A stretch of DNA of 34,172 bases from contig JAGAOZ010000029.1 of assembly GCA_017623505.1 (NCBI GenBank), positions 1-34,172 of the forward strand. Reading direction: 5' to 3'. This document shows, one piece after another, positions 24,386 through 34,172 of the stretch (positions within the stretch are counted from its first letter, which is position 1; each line of letters begins with the position of its first letter). The stretch comes from Alistipes sp. (GTDB lineage Bacteria; Bacteroidota; Bacteroidia; Bacteroidales; Rikenellaceae). Both the position numbers and the translations under genes were made by a program. The notes under the pieces are model-generated. The model was not told the DNA's origin. It made no database searches and was given only the letters and a program-made list of their open reading frames with translations.

Positions 24386-25114
24386 ATGGAACAAGCAAGA
24401 AAAGTAGTTGAATTACGTAATGTTTCGATATATCATACGGACGGTAATTCGAAAAGAGTAAAGCCCGATGATGAGTTGGTTCTCTCGGATGTAAATCTGA
24501 CGGTAAGAGAGGGGGAAATGGTCTATTTCATAGGCCGCGTAGGTAGTGGAAAAAGTACATTACTTAAAACTTTATATGCCGAGGTGCAACTGCTTGAGGG
24601 TAAGGGAAAAGTTGTTGGTATAGATTTGCGCAATCTGAAGCAAAAAGAGATTCCGACACTACGTCGAAGAATGGGTATAGTTTTCCAGGATTATCAGCTC
24701 TTGGATGACAGAAATGTGTTCTATAATCTGTACGACGTAATGCGTGCTACGGGCTGGAAATCGGAGCAGGATATACGCCAGAGAATAGACGAGGTCCTTT
24801 CGCTTGTAAAACTGACTCACAAGGCCTATAAAATGCCTCACGAGCTATCGGGAGGAGAGCAGCAACGATTGGTTATCGCCAGAGCTTTAGTGAACTCGCC
24901 TGCTCTAATCTTGGCCGACGAGCCAACGGGAAATTTGGACCCTGTAACAGCAGACAATATTATGCAGATATTTCAAGAGATTACAGCATCGGGTTGCGCG
25001 ATAATTATGTCTACACACAACACCGCCTTGATTGAACAATACCCCGCAAGAACGTTGCTTTTTTCCAAAGGAAAAATATCGGAAATTGACGTCAATAAAA
25101 CTTTTTTGAAATAA
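24386..25114 (+). CDS. ftsE: FtsE-like ABC transporter ATP-binding protein
   Basis: The 242-aa product is a single ABC ATPase domain: Walker A GRVGSGKST (about 50), Q-loop VFQDYQLL (about 98), signature LSGGEQQR (about 153), Walker B LILADEPTGNLDP and switch MSTHNTALI. The sequence ELRNVSIYH and the short length match FtsE, which with the membrane protein FtsX controls septal peptidoglycan hydrolases. No ftsX or other permease gene lies next to it here, so LolD- or MacB-like ATPases remain an alternative. The ATG at 24386 is preferred over 24371 because it gives a 25-nt leader and a normal FtsE N-terminus. It stands between the rhamnose terminator and the gyrB promoter. Confidence 0.8.
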   Translation: MEQARKVVELRNVSIYHTDGNSKRVKPDDELVLSDVNLTVREGEMVYFIGRVGSGKSTLLKTLYAEVQLLEGKGKVVGIDLRNLKQKEIPTLRRRMGIVFQDYQLLDDRNVFYNLYDVMRATGWKSEQDIRQRIDEVLSLVKLTHKAYKMPHELSGGEQQRLVIARALVNSPALILADEPTGNLDPVTADNIMQIFQEITASGCAIIMSTHNTALIEQYPARTLLFSKGKISEIDVNKTFLK

Positions 25115-25137
25115 TTGATTAAATGTTGGCTTTATAA

Positions 25138-25169
25138 TTTGCAAAAGATATTAAAAAAGCCTATTTTTG
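25138..25169 (+). promoter_or_regulatory. promoter of gyrB
   Basis: TTTG (25138-25141), a 20-bp spacer and TATTTTTG (25162-25169) fit the consensus. The ATG is 24 bp downstream. Confidence 0.75.
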
Positions 25170-25187
25170 TACGTTAAAAAATTCTAG

Positions 25188-27155
<1,968 letters not shown>

Positions 27156-27170
27156 TATGTAGAACAAAAG

Positions 27171-27202
27171 AGGGATTGTGGCTTTTACTACAATCCCTTT
27201 TA
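27171..27202 (+). terminator. gyrB terminator
   Basis: AGGGATTGT (27171-27179) pairs with ACAATCCCT (27190-27198) and the stem is extended by AAAA/TTTT flanks, ending in a short T-run. Confidence 0.8.
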
Positions 27203-27220
27203 AATATTATTTGAACGATT

Positions 27221-27841
27221 ATGAAGGTTACGATTATCGGAGTGGCCGGTGGTAGCGGTTCCGGCAAAAGTACATTGGTAAAGAAGCTGCAAGAGGCTTT
27301 TGCAGGGGATGATGTGGCGACACTTTGTCACGACTATTATTACAAAGCTCATCCTGAGCTCACGTATGAGGAGCGCACGAAGCTCAACTACGACCATCCA
27401 CAAGCCTTCGATACAGATATGATGGTCGAACACATTAAGGCATTGCGTAACAATGTACCTATCGAGCATCCTGTATATTCATTCGTGGACCATAATCGTA
27501 CGGATGACACCGTAGCGGTAAAGCCTTCGAAGGTGATTATCATTGACGGAATATTAATCTTTGAGCATAAGGAGCTGCGCGATTTGATGGATATAAAGGT
27601 CTATGTGGATACCGATGCCGATGTTCGTCTGGCTCGTCGTATATTGCGTGATGTGTGCGACAGAGGTCGTAGTATGCAGTCGGTAATAGACCAATATATC
27701 ACCACCGTAAAGCCTATGCACGAGGAGTTTGTTGAGCCATCGAAGAAGTATGCAGACGTGATAATTCCGGAGGGTGGTTTCAACTCAGTTGCTGTGGGAA
27801 TGTTGATTAAGAATATTCGCTCGCTGATAGACGAGAAGTAG
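27221..27841 (+). CDS. udk: uridine kinase
   Basis: The 206-aa product is a P-loop kinase of the uridine kinase/phosphoribulokinase family. Walker A GGSGSGKST is at 10-18, the nucleoside-binding CHDYYYKAH near 36, YDHPQAFDTDMM near 57, VIIIDGILIFEH near 107, and the lid DVRLARRILRDVCDRGR near 135. It phosphorylates uridine and cytidine in pyrimidine salvage. Length and motifs match Udk. It begins 18 bp after the gyrB terminator; TATTATTTG at 27207-27215 is a -7 box with one extra base, so its promoter is uncertain. It converges with mntP. Confidence 0.93.
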   Translation: MKVTIIGVAGGSGSGKSTLVKKLQEAFAGDDVATLCHDYYYKAHPELTYEERTKLNYDHPQAFDTDMMVEHIKALRNNVPIEHPVYSFVDHNRTDDTVAVKPSKVIIIDGILIFEHKELRDLMDIKVYVDTDADVRLARRILRDVCDRGRSMQSVIDQYITTVKPMHEEFVEPSKKYADVIIPEGGFNSVAVGMLIKNIRSLIDEK

Positions 27842-27862
27842 GCACATCTCGCACAAAGAGTT

Positions 27863-27899
27863 AGGCTGTTACAACATTACTTGTTGGGCAGCCTTTTTT
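27863..27899 (+). terminator. udk terminator overlapping the mntP stop codon
   Basis: AGGCTG (27863-27868) pairs with CAGCCT (27889-27894). A second stem, CAACA with TGTTG, lies inside, and a run of six T ends at 27899. The leftward mntP stop codon (27898-27900) sits in this T-run, so the two genes share the site. Confidence 0.8.
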
Positions 27900-28464
27900 A
27901 TTGGAAATATAGGTGTTCGATAAGAATCTTTACACCGATAAAAATCAGCGCAGCACCACCTAAAATCTCTGCCTTAGACTTAAAACGGCAACCGAAGATA
28001 TTGCCTACATGTAGGCCAATAGCTGAAAGAAGGGCTGTGACAATGCCGATAATAAATGCTGACTGCAATATATCAACACCCAAAAAGGCAAAAGAAACGC
28101 CTACGGCAAGGGCATCAATACTCGTGGCAACAGCGAGCAGGAACATATTACTAACGACAAAAGTTGCTCCGTGGCTCTCGCAAGAGTCGCCCTTCGCAAG
28201 AGCTTCGCGAATCATATTAAGGCCAATGAAAGCAAGCAAAGCAAAGGCTATCCAATGGTCAATATGGACGACATAGTGGGCAAAGGTAGCACCGAGCATA
28301 TAGCCAGCGAGTGGCATAAGTGCCTGAAAACCACCAAACCACAGACCCACGTGCGTATAGTGAGTAACAGAGATTTTGGGCAAAGCCAAACCTTTGGCGA
28401 TGGAGACCGCAAAAGCATCCATTGCAAGCCCAATGGCAATGAGTATGAGTTCGGCAATACCCAT
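27898..28464 (-). CDS. mntP: manganese efflux pump MntP
   Basis: The 188-aa product is a small inner-membrane protein with six hydrophobic segments in two related halves. Each half carries the family's Asp motif: AIGLAMDAFAVSIAKG (about 11-26) and ATSIDALAVGVSFAF (about 113-127). These acidic residues are needed for Mn2+ export in MntP. The length is right for the family. The start codon is 4 nt after the mutS stop codon in the same direction, so it is almost certainly cotranscribed and perhaps translationally coupled with mutS. No yybP-ykoY (manganese riboswitch) leader can be present directly before it, because that space is mutS coding sequence. Confidence 0.9.
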   Translation of the reverse strand: MGIAELILIAIGLAMDAFAVSIAKGLALPKISVTHYTHVGLWFGGFQALMPLAGYMLGATFAHYVVHIDHWIAFALLAFIGLNMIREALAKGDSCESHGATFVVSNMFLLAVATSIDALAVGVSFAFLGVDILQSAFIIGIVTALLSAIGLHVGNIFGCRFKSKAEILGGAALIFIGVKILIEHLYFQ

Positions 28465-28468
28465 AAAA

Positions 28469-31135
28469 TTACAGACCTGTTATCTTCTTTATCTCATTGA
28501 GTTTATTCAACGCCTCAAGAGGAGTTAGCGAATTGATATCCAAACCTTTGATCTGGTCACGAATCTGCACCAAAACAGGGTCATCGAGCTGGAACATAGA
28601 GAGTTGAATATTGCCCTGCTGAGCAACATCAGCAACCTGCTTGGCTGATGGCTGACGACGACGATTTTGGCGGGTAGGAGCTCCCGATGTACCCTCCTGC
28701 ATACCATAAGTACTCTCCAGATTAGCCAAAATTTCATTGGCACGCTTGATAATAGACTTAGGCATACCTGCCATACGCGCCACATGGATACCAAAGGAGT
28801 GCTCCGTACCTCCACGGGCTAAACGACGCAGAAAGACAATCGTATTTTCAACCTCCTTAACCGAAACGTGGTAATTCTTAACACGCTCGAAGAGCTGCTC
28901 CATCTCATTGAGCTCGTGATAGTGCGTAGCAAAGAGTGTCTTAGCCTTGGCATTCGGGAAATTATGGATATACTCGACCATAGCCCACGCGATGGAGATA
29001 CCATCGTATGTGCTTGTACCTCGGCCAATCTCATCCAAAAGGATAAGGCTGCGCTGAGAGATATTATTCAAAATACTTGCCGACTCCAACATCTCAACCA
29101 TAAAGGTAGACTCTCCCTGAGAGATGTTGTCCGAAGCTCCAACACGTGTAAAAATCTTATCTACAACACCTATGCGAGCCGAAGAGGCCGGAACAAAGGA
29201 GCCCATCTGCGCCATAAGGATAATGAGTGCCGTCTGACGCAAAAGCGCAGACTTACCAGACATATTTGGACCGGTAATCATCATTATCTGCTGCTCACTG
29301 TCATTCAACAGCACATCATTAGGGATATACTCCTCACCAATAGGCAGCAACGACTCGATAACAGGATGACGACCGTCACGAATATCTATGGTCGTACTCT
29401 CATCCAATTCAGGACGAACGTAGCGTTTCTCGCAAGCTAACTTCGCAAAGCCCTGCAAACAATCCAAGCGAGCTATCTCGGCGGCATTCTTCAAGATGGC
29501 TTGCAGATGAGTTGCAATATGCTGAACCAAAGCTGTGTATATCTCGGTTTCGATGGTGATAATCCTATCCTGAGCACCTAAAATCTTGCCCTCGTACTCC
29601 TTCAGTTCCTCGGTAATATAGCGTTCGGCATTGGCCAAGGTCTGCTTACGAATCCACGTCTCAGGGACTTTGTCCTTATGGGTGTTACGTACCTCTATAT
29701 AATATCCGAAGACATTATTATAGCTAATCTTGAGCGAAGGGATACCCGTCATCTCGCTCTCACGCTGCTGAATCATCTGCAAGACATTACGGCCATTGAG
29801 GGCTATGCGACGTAAATCGTCCAGTTCAGCCGACACACCCTCAGCGATAACACCACCCTTCTGAATCTGATTATTGATAGGGTCAGGGATTATCTCGCGG
29901 TGCAACTTATCACGCAAAGGGGCTAAAGGATTGATATTCTCAGCAATAGCATGCAGACGGGAATCATCGGAAGATTCCAACAGAGCCTTGAGATTCTCAA
30001 TTGCTGTAAGGGAGTTTTTGAGTTGAACCAACTCGCGCGGCAACACCCTGCCTGTGGCAACGCGAGAAGATAGGCGTTCCAAATCACCTATATCGGCTAT
30101 CTGCTCGCGTAAAGCAGCGGCGAAGTCTGCATCCTGAGCCAATATCTCAACAACATCTTGACGACGTTTGATACGCTCGACATTAATCAGCGGAAGGGCA
30201 ACCCAACGTTTTAACAAACGGCCTCCCATAGCAGTCAAAGTACGGTCGATAATATCGACGAAGCCCGACTTCTCGCGCTGGGCATTCGAAGAGAAGAGCT
30301 CCAAGTTACGGATAGTGAATTTATCAATCCACACGTATTCATTCTCGTCAATGCGTGATATGGACTTGATATGTGAAATCTCACGATGTTCGGTAAACTC
30401 CAAATAATACAGAATAGCTCCTGCGGCAGCGATGCCGCTCTTAAGAGATTGAACACCAAAGCCTTTCAGTGAGCGTGTACCGAACTGCTTACACAGCTTA
30501 TCGTAGTTGATATCCGACGAGAAAACCCAATCCTCCAGACGATAGGTGTAGTATCTATCGCCAAAGGCTTTTTCAAACCTATCATCATAGCCACGCTGAT
30601 AGATAATCTCCTTAGGAGAGAGGTTCGAGAGGAGTTTTTCGATATATTTGTCATCGCCCTCGGCCATCAAAAATTCACCTGTCGAAATATCCAGAAAAGC
30701 GACGCCGGTAGACTTAGCACCAAAGTATATCGAAGCCAAAAAAGAGTTTTCCTTCTGTGCAAGGGTGTTTCCGTCGCCCAACACAACACCGGGTGTCACC
30801 AACTCTATAACACCTCGCTTGACAAGACCCTTGACCATTTTAGGGTCTTCGAGCTGCTCACAAATGGCTATACGCTCGCCTGCACGCACCAACTTAGGCA
30901 GATAGGTGTCCAAAGCGTGATGAGGGAAACCGGCCAACTCAACCGAAGAGGCCGAGCCATTGGCACGCCGTGTAAGGGTGATGCCGAGAATTGAACTTGC
31001 CTTAATAGCGTCGTCACCAAAAGTCTCGTAGAAATCGCCCACACGGAACAACAGTATTGCGTCAGGATGCACCGCCTTGATGGAGTAATATTGCGACATC
31101 AAGGGTGTTTCAACATATTTCTTTTCAATAGCCAT
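28469..31135 (-). CDS. mutS: DNA mismatch repair protein MutS
   Basis: The 888-aa product is a full-length MutS. The mismatch-reading Phe-Tyr-Glu motif is at 35-37 in RVGDFYETF. Connector, lever and clamp domains follow, then the ATPase with Walker [14 protein letters not shown] (about 625), the DNA-contact/allosteric segment [14 protein letters not shown], Walker [17 protein letters not shown] (about 700) and [11 protein letters not shown]. The C-terminal 90 residues include a Gly/Arg/Gln-rich linker and a helical tail for tetramerisation. It recognises mispaired bases and recruits MutL. The ATG at 31135 follows a perfect promoter lying over the end of the helicase gene. mntP follows 4 nt downstream. 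Confidence 0.97.
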   Translation of the reverse strand: MAIEKKYVETPLMSQYYSIKAVHPDAILLFRVGDFYETFGDDAIKASSILGITLTRRANGSASSVELAGFPHHALDTYLPKLVRAGERIAICEQLEDPKMVKGLVKRGVIELVTPGVVLGDGNTLAQKENSFLASIYFGAKSTGVAFLDISTGEFLMAEGDDKYIEKLLSNLSPKEIIYQRGYDDRFEKAFGDRYYTYRLEDWVFSSDINYDKLCKQFGTRSLKGFGVQSLKSGIAAAGAILYYLEFTEHREISHIKSISRIDENEYVWIDKFTIRNLELFSSNAQREKSGFVDIIDRTLTAMGGRLLKRWVALPLINVERIKRRQDVVEILAQDADFAAALREQIADIGDLERLSSRVATGRVLPRELVQLKNSLTAIENLKALLESSDDSRLHAIAENINPLAPLRDKLHREIIPDPINNQIQKGGVIAEGVSAELDDLRRIALNGRNVLQMIQQRESEMTGIPSLKISYNNVFGYYIEVRNTHKDKVPETWIRKQTLANAERYITEELKEYEGKILGAQDRIITIETEIYTALVQHIATHLQAILKNAAEIARLDCLQGFAKLACEKRYVRPELDESTTIDIRDGRHPVIESLLPIGEEYIPNDVLLNDSEQQIMMITGPNMSGKSALLRQTALIILMAQMGSFVPASSARIGVVDKIFTRVGASDNISQGESTFMVEMLESASILNNISQRSLILLDEIGRGTSTYDGISIAWAMVEYIHNFPNAKAKTLFATHYHELNEMEQLFERVKNYHVSVKEVENTIVFLRRLARGGTEHSFGIHVARMAGMPKSIIKRANEILANLESTYGMQEGTSGAPTRQNRRRQPSAKQVADVAQQGNIQLSMFQLDDPVLVQIRDQIKGLDINSLTPLEALNKLNEIKKITGL

Positions 31136-31155
31136 TCTAACTCCATTTAGAATGA

Positions 31156-31186
31156 CAAAGATAACCTTTTTGAATAATTATTCAAA
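31156..31186 (-). promoter_or_regulatory. promoter of mutS-mntP
   Basis: Read leftward, TTTG (31186-31183), a 19-bp spacer and TATCTTTG (31163-31156) fit exactly. The -33 box lies inside the 3' end of the upstream helicase gene. Confidence 0.78.
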
Positions 31187-31188
31187 AA
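31167..31188. repeat. perfect 22-bp palindrome over the helicase stop codon
   Basis: TTTTTGAATAA (31167-31177) is the exact reverse complement of TTATTCAAAAA (31178-31188). It contains the helicase TAA stop codon (31180-31178) and the -33 box of mutS. It is A/T-rich and may act as a terminator, an operator, or both. Confidence 0.6.
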
Positions 31189-32593
31189 ATCGGTCGTCAA
31201 AATTGACAAGATAGACCTTTTCGGTAGCACGTGTAATCGCAGTATAGAGCCAACGCAACATATCTCGACTCATAGGCTCGTCACCAAATAGACATTTGTC
31301 GATAAAGACTCTGCGCCACTGACCACCCTGAGCCTTATGGCACGTCACGGCATAGGCAAATTTTACTTGCAGAGCGTTGAAATGGGGATTTTCGCGAATT
31401 TCGCGGAAACGTTTAATTTTACTTTTGACGTCAAGGTAGTCTTTCTCAACCTCCTCAAAAAGATGTCGGCTCTGCTCCTGAGTTAGAGATGGTGCCTCGG
31501 AATGAATCGTATCGAGCAAGAGTTTGCACTCTATCTCCAAATCATCATAATCTACAAAAGAGATGGTCGCATTGGCAAAATGGAAGCCGTAGAAATCCTC
31601 ATAGCGACGAATCTTTTTCAGGTAGGCTATATCGCCATTGGCAATGAAACTCATTGGGCAATCCTTGATACGTTCGGTGTGATAGTAGTTATTTTTAACG
31701 ACCATCAACATATCGCCGCTCTCAATCTGCTCCTCAGCCGAAAAATTATAACGTCGAATACCCTCATTATAGCGGTTAGCACGCTTATTGGAGCGGGTGA
31801 TAACAATAGTATCCTCACGTCCGCAATCGTCGTAAGCGTCCTGCAACTTTTCCATCAACTCAGAGCCGTTAATAGCCTCAAAATCAGGAAAACTCATATT
31901 GAAGCGAGGAATCTCGTACACACCGTTCTCAATCATACAACGCAACATCGTAGCATTGAACAAAATACCAGACTCGGAGCTTTGGCGCACCACATCATCC
32001 ATCGAGACGTAGTCAATAGCTCCATAATCCTGCATTGCAGAGATGTCAAGCGCCGGGCTGTCATCACTTCCTACCGGAGGAAGCTGGGCATTGTCGCCAA
32101 CAAGAATCAGACGACATTCATAGCCCGAACGAACATAACGTACCAAATCCTCCAAAAGTGAGCCACTGCCGAAAATCTGCCCATCGCCAGACCTATCCGA
32201 GAGCATAGAGGCCTCATCAACGATAAAAACTGCACCCCGCTCCTTATTAATATCAAGCGAAAATTTAGATTCATAGGAGGCATTGGTACGCTCACGATAG
32301 ATTCTCTTATGAATGGTCAGAGCATTTTGTCCTGAATACTGTGTAAGCACCTTTGCCGCACGGCCTGTGGGAGCAAGCAGTACAGTCTTAACGTCTATCT
32401 CCTTGAGCACTTCGACCAAAATGGCAATCAGCGTGGTTTTACCTGTTCCAGCGTAGCCATTAAGGACAAAAATGTTCGAATAGTCAGATGAATCAAAAAA
32501 GTTCGAAAGTTTTTCGATAACTTTTTTCTGACTATTTGTTGTTTCAAAAGAGATTTTTGCGTAAATTTGGCTCGAAATATAGGTACTTAGCAT
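31178..32593 (-). CDS. RecD-like superfamily 1 DNA helicase / AAA ATPase
   Basis: The 471-aa product has SF1 helicase motifs: Walker A NGYAGTGKTTLI (45-56), motif Ia LLAPTGRAAKVL, motif II FIVDEASML, motif III ILVGDNAQLPPVG, motif V/VI region FAYAVTCHKAQGGQWRRVFID near 423 and WLYTAITRATEKVYLV near the end. This is the RecD/TraA layout with a UvrD_C_2-like end, but much shorter than RecD2 (about 720). It should unwind DNA 5'-3' in repair; it could work alone, as no recB or recC lies nearby. The ATG at 32593 is chosen over 32635 because the -7 box is at 32614-32621, so the longer start would not be in the transcript. Similar stand-alone proteins are common in Bacteroidota. Confidence 0.87.
   Translation of the reverse strand: MLSTYISSQIYAKISFETTNSQKKVIEKLSNFFDSSDYSNIFVLNGYAGTGKTTLIAILVEVLKEIDVKTVLLAPTGRAAKVLTQYSGQNALTIHKRIYRERTNASYESKFSLDINKERGAVFIVDEASMLSDRSGDGQIFGSGSLLEDLVRYVRSGYECRLILVGDNAQLPPVGSDDSPALDISAMQDYGAIDYVSMDDVVRQSSESGILFNATMLRCMIENGVYEIPRFNMSFPDFEAINGSELMEKLQDAYDDCGREDTIVITRSNKRANRYNEGIRRYNFSAEEQIESGDMLMVVKNNYYHTERIKDCPMSFIANGDIAYLKKIRRYEDFYGFHFANATISFVDYDDLEIECKLLLDTIHSEAPSLTQEQSRHLFEEVEKDYLDVKSKIKRFREIRENPHFNALQVKFAYAVTCHKAQGGQWRRVFIDKCLFGDEPMSRDMLRWLYTAITRATEKVYLVNFDDRFFE
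32539..32569 (+). promoter_or_regulatory. promoter of the membrane-anchored protein gene
   Basis: TTG (32539-32541), a 20-bp spacer and TAAATTTG (32562-32569) fit the consensus. The whole promoter lies inside the N-terminal coding part of the leftward helicase gene; the start codon is 74 bp downstream. Confidence 0.6.
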
Positions 32594-32613
32594 ATTTTGA
32601 CTATTTATAACGA

Positions 32614-32644
32614 CAAAGTTAATAACAAAAAACATAATTCAAAA
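32614..32644 (-). promoter_or_regulatory. promoter of the helicase gene
   Basis: Read leftward, TTTTG (32644-32640), an 18-bp spacer and TAACTTTG (32621-32614) are present. The -33 box touches the first base of the rightward gene's start codon. Confidence 0.65.
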
Positions 32645-33345
32645 TGAAAAAAATTGTATTACCAATTACAGTCGTTCTTGCAGCAATAGCTATTGCGTTA
32701 GTTTGGCAGATCGTAGTTACTATTAAGACACCACTGGATTTCGACGCAGAATTTAATTCTCGTAGTAAGGAGGTTATCGCTAAGTTGGAGAAGATTCGTT
32801 CGGCTGAGCGTATGTACAAAGACAAGTACGGCAAGTTTACCGACAGCTTTGATTCTTTGGAGCACTTTATCCTCAATGACTCAATTAAGATTGAGAGCAA
32901 GCAGGTAGATGAGGATGACTCTGTAAAGATGGCTCTTTTGAAGAAGTCTGGTCAGCAGAACATCAAAATCTCTTACATCATGGTACGCGACACAGTATTT
33001 GCTCCAGAGAAGCTCTCTGAGCAGGAGGTACATGATTTGAGATATATCCCATTCAACCCTGAGAAGAAGGAGTTCCACTTGGCAGCAGGTCAGGCTATCA
33101 CAGGCTCGACAATGGTATTGCCAACAGTTGAGTGCTATGCTCTCTTCTCTGATTTCCTCGATCACACAAAGTACAAGCAGGAGATTATCAACCTCATCGA
33201 CCTCTCAACAAAGACTGACGAGAAGAAGATTGAGATTGGCGTAGATGCTAACGGTAACCCTGTATTCAGTGCCGGTTGGAAGTTTGGTTCAATGGAGGCA
33301 AACAACAACGAGAATGGTAACTGGGGAAGTATTACAGTTGAGTAA
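32644..33345 (+). CDS. membrane-anchored protein of unknown function
   Basis: The 233-aa product starts with a short basic end and one hydrophobic segment (residues about 5-27, VLPITVVLAAIAIALVWQIV) with no clear cleavage site, so it is probably held in the inner membrane with the rest outside. The next 35 residues (KEVIAKLEKIRSAERMYKDKYGKF) are a charged helix of the type seen after the N-terminal helix of type II pseudopilins (R-AxxxYxxxxGxY/F), but the prepilin peptidase site is missing. The rest is mixed alpha/beta with a conserved-looking RYIPFNPEKKEFHLAAG. I recognise no family. It is transcribed rightward with its own promoter and a strong terminator; codon use suggests good expression. 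Confidence 0.78.
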   Translation: MKKIVLPITVVLAAIAIALVWQIVVTIKTPLDFDAEFNSRSKEVIAKLEKIRSAERMYKDKYGKFTDSFDSLEHFILNDSIKIESKQVDEDDSVKMALLKKSGQQNIKISYIMVRDTVFAPEKLSEQEVHDLRYIPFNPEKKEFHLAAGQAITGSTMVLPTVECYALFSDFLDHTKYKQEIINLIDLSTKTDEKKIEIGVDANGNPVFSAGWKFGSMEANNNENGNWGSITVE

Positions 33346-33366
33346 TTAAGACCTTTGTAATATAGC

Positions 33367-33399
33367 GGTCCGCTCTGCACATCGGAGCGGACCTTTTTT
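33367..33399 (+). terminator. terminator after the membrane-anchored protein gene
   Basis: GGTCCGCTC (33367-33375) pairs perfectly with GAGCGGACC (33385-33393) and is followed by six T. Confidence 0.92.
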
Positions 33400-33416
33400 A
33401 ATCACTTATCCTACAC

Positions 33417-33950
33417 ATGCGAATCATCAGCGGAATATGCGGCGGAAGAGTAATAAACCCGCCAAAGAACCTTAGAGCCCGCCCTACTACCGACTTTGCC
33501 AAAGAGAACCTGTTTAACGTATTGGGCAACTATGTCGATTTTGAGGGGCTAAATGTTCTGGACCTCTTTGCTGGCACCGGCTCTATAAGCTATGAATTTG
33601 CCTCGCGAGGTGCTGCATCGGTAACATCCGTAGAGATTAATGCCGTACACTACAACTTTATTCGCAACACGGCTAAGGGTTTTAACCTTACAAGCATACA
33701 CCCTGTAAAGGCAAACGCTTTTCTATACCTAAAAAGCTGCTCGAAACAATATGATGTAATATTCTCTGATGCACCATACGACTTGGAGGGAAGCGAGCAG
33801 ATAATAGAATTAGTATTTGCAAATAAATTACTGAAGGAGGATGGCATATTTATATTTGAGCACTCCAAAGCACAGGAGTTCAGCAAACATCCCCACTTCA
33901 AAGAGCTACGTAGCTACGGCAGCGTGCAATTCTCGATTTTTGAGGGATAG
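33417..33950 (+). CDS. rsmD: 16S rRNA (guanine(966)-N2)-methyltransferase RsmD
   Basis: The 177-aa product has the RsmD beginning MRIISGICGGRVI and ARPTTDFAKENLFNVL (about 22-37), the SAM-binding motif VLDLFAGTGSISYEF near 46, the acidic VTSVEIN near 69, and the catalytic SDAPYDL near 116 (the N/D-PP-Y motif of amino-methyltransferases). It methylates G966 of 16S rRNA. The length is at the short end for the family. It starts 18 bp after the preceding terminator, with no clear -7 box in the short gap, so its promoter is unknown or it relies on read-through. A tRNA gene follows. Confidence 0.92.
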   Translation: MRIISGICGGRVINPPKNLRARPTTDFAKENLFNVLGNYVDFEGLNVLDLFAGTGSISYEFASRGAASVTSVEINAVHYNFIRNTAKGFNLTSIHPVKANAFLYLKSCSKQYDVIFSDAPYDLEGSEQIIELVFANKLLKEDGIFIFEHSKAQEFSKHPHFKELRSYGSVQFSIFEG

Positions 33951-34005
33951 CAGCCGCCGAAAGTGATTATTTTACATCGCACACTATTTTTTTTCGTATA
34001 AGCGA

Positions 34006-34035
34006 TTGCAGTTTTGAAATTTTGTATTATATTTG
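34006..34035 (+). promoter_or_regulatory. promoter of tRNA-Asp
   Basis: TTG (34006-34008), a 19-bp spacer and TATATTTG (34028-34035) fit the consensus and lie 18 bp before the mature tRNA. Confidence 0.75.
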
Positions 34036-34053
34036 CACTCGCAATCAGCAATT

Positions 34054-34127
34054 GGTGCGTTAGTTCAGCTGGTTAGAATACGTGCCTGTCACGCACGGGG
34101 TCAGGGGTTCGAGTCCCCTACGCACCG
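34054..34127 (+). tRNA. tRNA-Asp (anticodon GTC)
   Basis: The 74-nt sequence folds as a cloverleaf. GGTGCGT pairs with ACGCACC in the acceptor stem. The D-arm contains GTTCAGCTGGTTAGAAT. The anticodon stem CGTGC/GCACG carries the loop CTGTCAC with GTC at 34088-34090, and the T-arm is AGGGG-TTCGAGT-CCCCT. The discriminator base is G, as in tRNA-Asp. The 3' CCA is not encoded. Confidence 0.97.
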
Positions 34128-34132
34128 CTCTT

Positions 34133-34164
34133 AAGCAACCGAAGTTTTTCGGTTGCTTTTTTTT
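34133..34164 (+). terminator. terminator of tRNA-Asp
   Basis: AAGCAACCGAA (34133-34143) pairs perfectly with TTCGGTTGCTT (34148-34158) around a GTTT loop and is followed by a T-run. The tRNA is therefore a single-gene transcript. Confidence 0.92.
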
Positions 34165-34172
34165 GTGCGTAG

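Noticed and set aside
31502-32161. A 219-codon open frame antisense to the helicase gene
   Set aside because: It lies wholly inside a gene with clear helicase motifs, has no promoter, and its translation shows no recognisable protein features.

Overview
The window looks like chromosomal DNA from a member of the Bacteroidota, probably order Bacteroidales; an Alistipes/Rikenellaceae-like gut bacterium is a guess that the sequence alone cannot settle. The evidence is the Bacteroidota promoter consensus (TTTG, about 19 bp, TAnnTTTG) in front of many genes, the near absence of Shine-Dalgarno sequences, a short primary sigma factor without region 1.1, a long N-terminally extended RluA-type enzyme, and a rhamnose cluster whose genes match the Bacteroides rhamnose locus. 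I identify 28 protein genes and one tRNA. I see no transposase, integrase, phage gene, CRISPR array or rRNA, so this is a core region rather than an island.

Layout. Positions 190-1062: secreted protein with a carboxypeptidase-regulatory-like fold. Positions 1095-7136: one rightward unit, rimP-nusA-infB followed without a visible terminator by an acetyl-CoA hydrolase/transferase. Positions 7260-7742: small secreted protein, leftward. Positions 7901-10202: an RluA-family pseudouridine synthase, apparently leaderless, and a lipoprotein. Positions 14377 back to 10294: leftward operon of outer-membrane barrel, phoH, pepD and a diacylglycerol-kinase-like gene. Then leftward rpoD and glyA as separate units, each with its own terminator.

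Positions 17489-24308: a complete L-rhamnose catabolic operon (kinase, isomerase, lactaldehyde reductase, permease, aldolase) followed by an AraC-type regulator. It takes L-rhamnose through rhamnulose and rhamnulose-1-phosphate to dihydroxyacetone phosphate and lactaldehyde, and reduces the lactaldehyde to 1,2-propanediol. Next come rightward ftsE-like, gyrB and udk. Facing them are leftward recD-like helicase, then mutS and mntP. Last are a membrane-anchored protein, rsmD and tRNA-Asp.

The most interesting things are non-coding: (1) a composite upstream element with units of exactly 10 bp (consensus AYTAARGNNN) followed by an ACTTTYAGTTTT motif, present twice, each time the same way round about 110-130 bp before a gene for an exported protein; (2) a run of nine G in the likely promoter spacer of the first gene; (3) a leaderless promoter built from 7-bp tandem repeats; (4) overlapping face-to-face promoters between the helicase and the membrane-anchored protein; (5) a perfect palindrome that carries a stop codon and the next gene's -33 box. 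I see no clearly novel multi-gene system.
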